DNA of 15,717 bases. It comes from CAYMKL01 sp964390805. Lineage in GTDB: Bacteria > Chloroflexota > Anaerolineae > VGOG01. Below the pieces are notes generated by a model. That model had not been told where the DNA came from. It saw nothing but the letters and a program-made list of their open reading frames with translations, and made no database searches. Shown in pieces: positions 13,814 to 15,717 of this stretch (its first letter is position 1; the number at the start of each line of letters is the position of its first letter). A program made the translations under genes and the position numbers. Where the stretch lies: NCBI GenBank assembly GCA_964390805.1, contig CAYMKL010000148.1:1-15717 (forward strand), given 5' to 3'.

Positions 13814-15033
13814 CCCTCTGCTCCTTCGCGAGGTTTTCCGCCGTATGCTTCCTCTACCCGCACAACTAGCTTTCCCCAATTGAACTCCTCAAGAACCCGC
13901 CTTTGCGCACCCTTCCCCAGCTTTACCCGCAAGCCCTCGTCTCGCAATAGCTCGACCACGCTGCGAGCGAAGGTGTCCGTCTCGCCAACAGGGACGAGGA
14001 GGCCGGAGCTGCCGTGGACGACGTACTCCCCATTTTGCCCTACGTCGTCGGCCACCACGGGCACCCCGGCAGCCATGAGGTCTATCAGCTTGACGGCGCA
14101 CTTGGTGCGGTTGATGAGGGTGTCATCGTAGGGATAGATGGCCACGTCAGTTGCCGCGAAGTACGCCGGGAGTTGATCTGTCTCGATCCAATCAACATAG
14201 ATCAAGTGATCGGCTATCCCTGCCTCTTGCATCAATTCCTTCAATTGCTCCTCCTCACCAAAGAAACCCCTGCCCACCACCAGCAGCTTTGCCTCCGGAA
14301 CCCCCGCCAGCACTCGCTGAAAAATGTCTACAACTCGCTCGACCTGGAACTCAAAGAAGCGAGTGTACAGGAGCACAATCGGATGGTCGGTGAACTGGAT
14401 ATTGGATATTGGATATTGGATATTGAATTCGGAACTCGAAACCCGAAACCCGAAACCCGAAACAACCCCATTGGGCACGTAGAGCACCTTGTCCGGCGCC
14501 ACCCCCAGGCTCCACACTATCGTCTCCAGCGCTCGGCTGGCAACGGTGAGGGCGTCGCAGTGGGTGAGGCCCCACCGCTCCTGCCAGGCGAAAAAGCGCC
14601 GCTGGAGCCTGGTGTAGGGCTCGATCTCGTTCCAGCCACCCTTACCCTCCCAATCGTCGCTGTCCACGACCAGACGCGCCTTGGTCAATCTCAACCGTTT
14701 CAAGAACCAAACGGCCATGGCCGCCAGGCCAGCGTAACCTTTGGGCTTGAAGCAGTGGACGACATCGGGCCGAAGGGCCAGAGCGCACCGCACCAGCCGC
14801 CAGGTAACGATCAGGTGCCAAAGCAGGGGGAAGTGAGGCGGCAGGGTGATGTTGCGGATGCTAACCCCATCCTCCTCCCACTCCTGCCCTGAGTCCTGAG
14901 GGTAGCTCCAGGGCGGCATGATCATGTCCACTCGATGCCCCCTGGCGACCAGGGCCTGGGCCAAAGGCAGTGCTCGCACACTCATGGTGCCCTTGGGCCT
15001 GAGGCCGAAGAGGCCGATCATCGCAATTCGCAT
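13810..15033 (-). CDS. GT4-family glycosyltransferase
   Basis: The 407-residue protein resembles GT-B fold, family 4 glycosyltransferases that add sugars from nucleotide donors to surface polysaccharide or lipid acceptors. The N-terminal domain begins MRIAMIGLFGLRPKGTMSVR with a glycine-rich loop, and ALVARGHRVDMIMPP is typical. The C-terminal donor domain starts after VPNGV (186-190) and holds KLLVVGRGFF, TDVAIYPYDD, KLIDLMAAGVPVVADDVGQNGEYV and the following SGLLVPVGE. This EX7E-like region is near 300-345. Residues about 192-215 between VPNGV and the donor domain are encoded by tandem repeats and are not part of the normal fold. The ATG at 15033 has only a weak, distant GGAG. The stop overlaps the VanZ-like start. 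The exact sugar and acceptor are unknown. Confidence 0.87.
   Translation of the reverse strand: MRIAMIGLFGLRPKGTMSVRALPLAQALVARGHRVDMIMPPWSYPQDSGQEWEEDGVSIRNITLPPHFPLLWHLIVTWRLVRCALALRPDVVHCFKPKGYAGLAAMAVWFLKRLRLTKARLVVDSDDWEGKGGWNEIEPYTRLQRRFFAWQERWGLTHCDALTVASRALETIVWSLGVAPDKVLYVPNGVVSGFGFRVSSSEFNIQYPISNIQFTDHPIVLLYTRFFEFQVERVVDIFQRVLAGVPEAKLLVVGRGFFGEEEQLKELMQEAGIADHLIYVDWIETDQLPAYFAATDVAIYPYDDTLINRTKCAVKLIDLMAAGVPVVADDVGQNGEYVVHGSSGLLVPVGETDTFARSVVELLRDEGLRVKLGKGAQRRVLEEFNWGKLVVRVEEAYGGKPREGAEG
14394..14466. repeat. Tandem GGATATT and CGAAACC repeats inside the glycosyltransferase gene
   Basis: On the + strand ACTGGATATT is followed by further TGGATAT units to 14426 (about four copies). 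Then come a short ATTCGGAACT link and nearly four copies of the 7-mer CGAAACC (14437-14463). The - strand translation is GFGFRVSSSEFNIQYPISNI and a few flanking residues, in frame with the enzyme on both sides. Confidence 0.85.
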
Positions 15034-15123
15034 GGCTTATCGTTGCTCCACCAAACGTGGCCGCCCGAAGCAGGCTCTCATCATGTTTCCGACGCCCATC
15101 TGGCGCCAACCGCCTGCACTGTG

Positions 15124-15450
15124 TTATCCACCGTTGCCACCGTCGGTGTTCGACGTGATCCATAACAACAGGGCAAGTAGGTACAGCATAAACAGCAATG
15201 CCCTGGCAAGCCAGGGAAGGAATACTGAGAAGTCACGCGGATGCTCGTCTATGAACTCGACCTCCTGGGCTTTGACTGTCTCCGCGGAAAAAACCCACAT
15301 TCGGCGTGCCAGTGCGAGCACTCTAATGAACGAATCCCATAAGAAGCTGCCAAGGCGAGGGTCGTGCAATCTGGCCGACAGCCACCACAGAATACTAAAG
15401 GACAGAGTGCACAGGACAAGAAAGACGATGTCATCCCATTTAGCTTGCAT
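15124..15450 (-). CDS. Small membrane protein of unknown function
   Basis: I do not recognise this 108-residue protein. The ATG at 15450 has AGGAG 6 nt upstream, which makes it preferable to a longer frame starting at 15483. A first hydrophobic helix (IVFLVLCTLSFSILWWLSA, about 8-26) and a second (ALLFMLYLLALLLWITS, about 85-101) flank a mixed region of about 55 residues containing charged stretches such as VKAQEVEFIDEHPRD. The tail is NTDGGNGG. Two membrane segments with both ends probably on the same side are expected. A sigma70-type promoter lies 55-83 nt upstream. It precedes the glycosyltransferase by 90 bp on the same strand and may be the first gene of a surface-glycan or envelope operon with it and the VanZ-like gene. 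Confidence 0.7.
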   Translation of the reverse strand: MQAKWDDIVFLVLCTLSFSILWWLSARLHDPRLGSFLWDSFIRVLALARRMWVFSAETVKAQEVEFIDEHPRDFSVFLPWLARALLFMLYLLALLLWITSNTDGGNGG

Positions 15451-15504
15451 AGGTTGCTCCTCTTTTGGCCACCTTCGCCCCAAATGTGATTGCCCACTTA
15501 AGAA

Positions 15505-15533
15505 ATTCTAGCGGAGAAAGGAGGATTTGTCAA
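15505..15533 (-). promoter_or_regulatory. Sigma70-type promoter for the small membrane protein
   Basis: On the - strand TTGACA (15533-15528) and TAGAAT (15510-15505) are spaced by 17 nt. The predicted start is near 15498, about 50 nt before the ATG. The 12 bases beginning at the -35 box (TTGACAAATCCT) are identical to those of the rsgA leader promoter. Confidence 0.8.
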
Positions 15534-15593
15534 AAGGAGCCTCGCTGCAAGAAATCGCCATCTCACTAATCACTTATACTCCATAACGCGACA

Positions 15594-15621
15594 AGGGGCA
15601 AGAGCTGAAACCCTTGCCCCT
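15594..15621. other. Hairpin of uncertain role
   Basis: AGGGGCAAG (15594-15602) and CTTGCCCCT (15613-15621) form a perfect 9-bp stem with a 10-nt loop. Neither side has a T run, so it is not a clear intrinsic terminator. It lies upstream of the - strand promoter in a gene-free end of about 230 bp. The rest of this stretch (15622-15717) shows no coding signal. Confidence 0.45.
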
Positions 15622-15717
15622 ATTCGCACAACTTCCCCCAGCCACAACCCAACTTCTATGGATGTCATTGCGAGCTGCTCCATAGCGCGGCCGCGCTACT
15701 CATTGTGAAAGAAACAG

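Noticed and set aside
14394..14466. CRISPR-like array
   Set aside because: Units are 7 bp and contiguous with no spacers. These are simple tandem repeats inside a coding frame, and no cas genes are present.
15661..15717. TGTCATTGCGAG start of a dispersed repeat or mobile element
   Set aside because: The phrase recalls a repeat seen in several genomes, but the element runs to the window end with no second copy here to support it.

Overview
The window is about 15.7 kb of fairly GC-rich bacterial DNA. It is chromosomal housekeeping and accessory sequence, not a phage or plasmid. It most resembles the Chloroflexota (Anaerolineae or Chloroflexia type). The reasons are a bacterial mevalonate-pathway decarboxylase, a small DUF6922-like protein, a separate kleisin gene scpA, and short intergenic repeats of the kind common in that phylum. 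This placement is an inference from gene content; no rRNA or marker gene is present.

Left part (1-4873): a terminator-like hairpin and a GTGAAACG-type repeat precede glpD (FAD glycerol-3-phosphate dehydrogenase). Two more + strand genes follow, an EamA/DMT transporter and an FMN-dependent nitronate monooxygenase/FabK-like oxidoreductase. The oxidoreductase converges with, and overlaps by 22 bp, rsgA (ribosome-assembly GTPase) on the - strand.

Middle (4874-9678): a 371-bp divergent region lies between rsgA and mvaD. On the - strand it holds a consensus sigma70 promoter, a strong Shine-Dalgarno sequence with a micro-ORF, several hairpins and a terminator just before rsgA. One leader segment can pair with the terminator arm, so this looks like an attenuator. 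On the + strand come mvaD, a promoter, a small DUF6922-like gene (possibly frameshifted), a RseP-type intramembrane protease, a HEAT-repeat protein and an AEC-family carrier.

Right part (9679-15717): a P2A Ca2+-type ATPase and scpA are on the + strand, 3 bp apart. On the - strand a promoter precedes a probable operon: a small membrane protein, a GT4 glycosyltransferase, and a VanZ-like membrane protein. The VanZ-like gene is joined to the glycosyltransferase by a GTGA overlap and runs 306 bp antisense into scpA.

The most striking feature of the window is its short repeats. At least six families of low-complexity or palindromic repeats sit between genes and also inside or at the edges of coding sequences. 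They supply the stop codons of the DMT, HEAT and ATPase genes, the likely start of scpA, the N-termini of the ATPase and VanZ proteins, and in-frame insertions within the ATPase and the glycosyltransferase. The genes do not form one pathway. I see no defence system, CRISPR array, insertion sequence, tRNA or rRNA.
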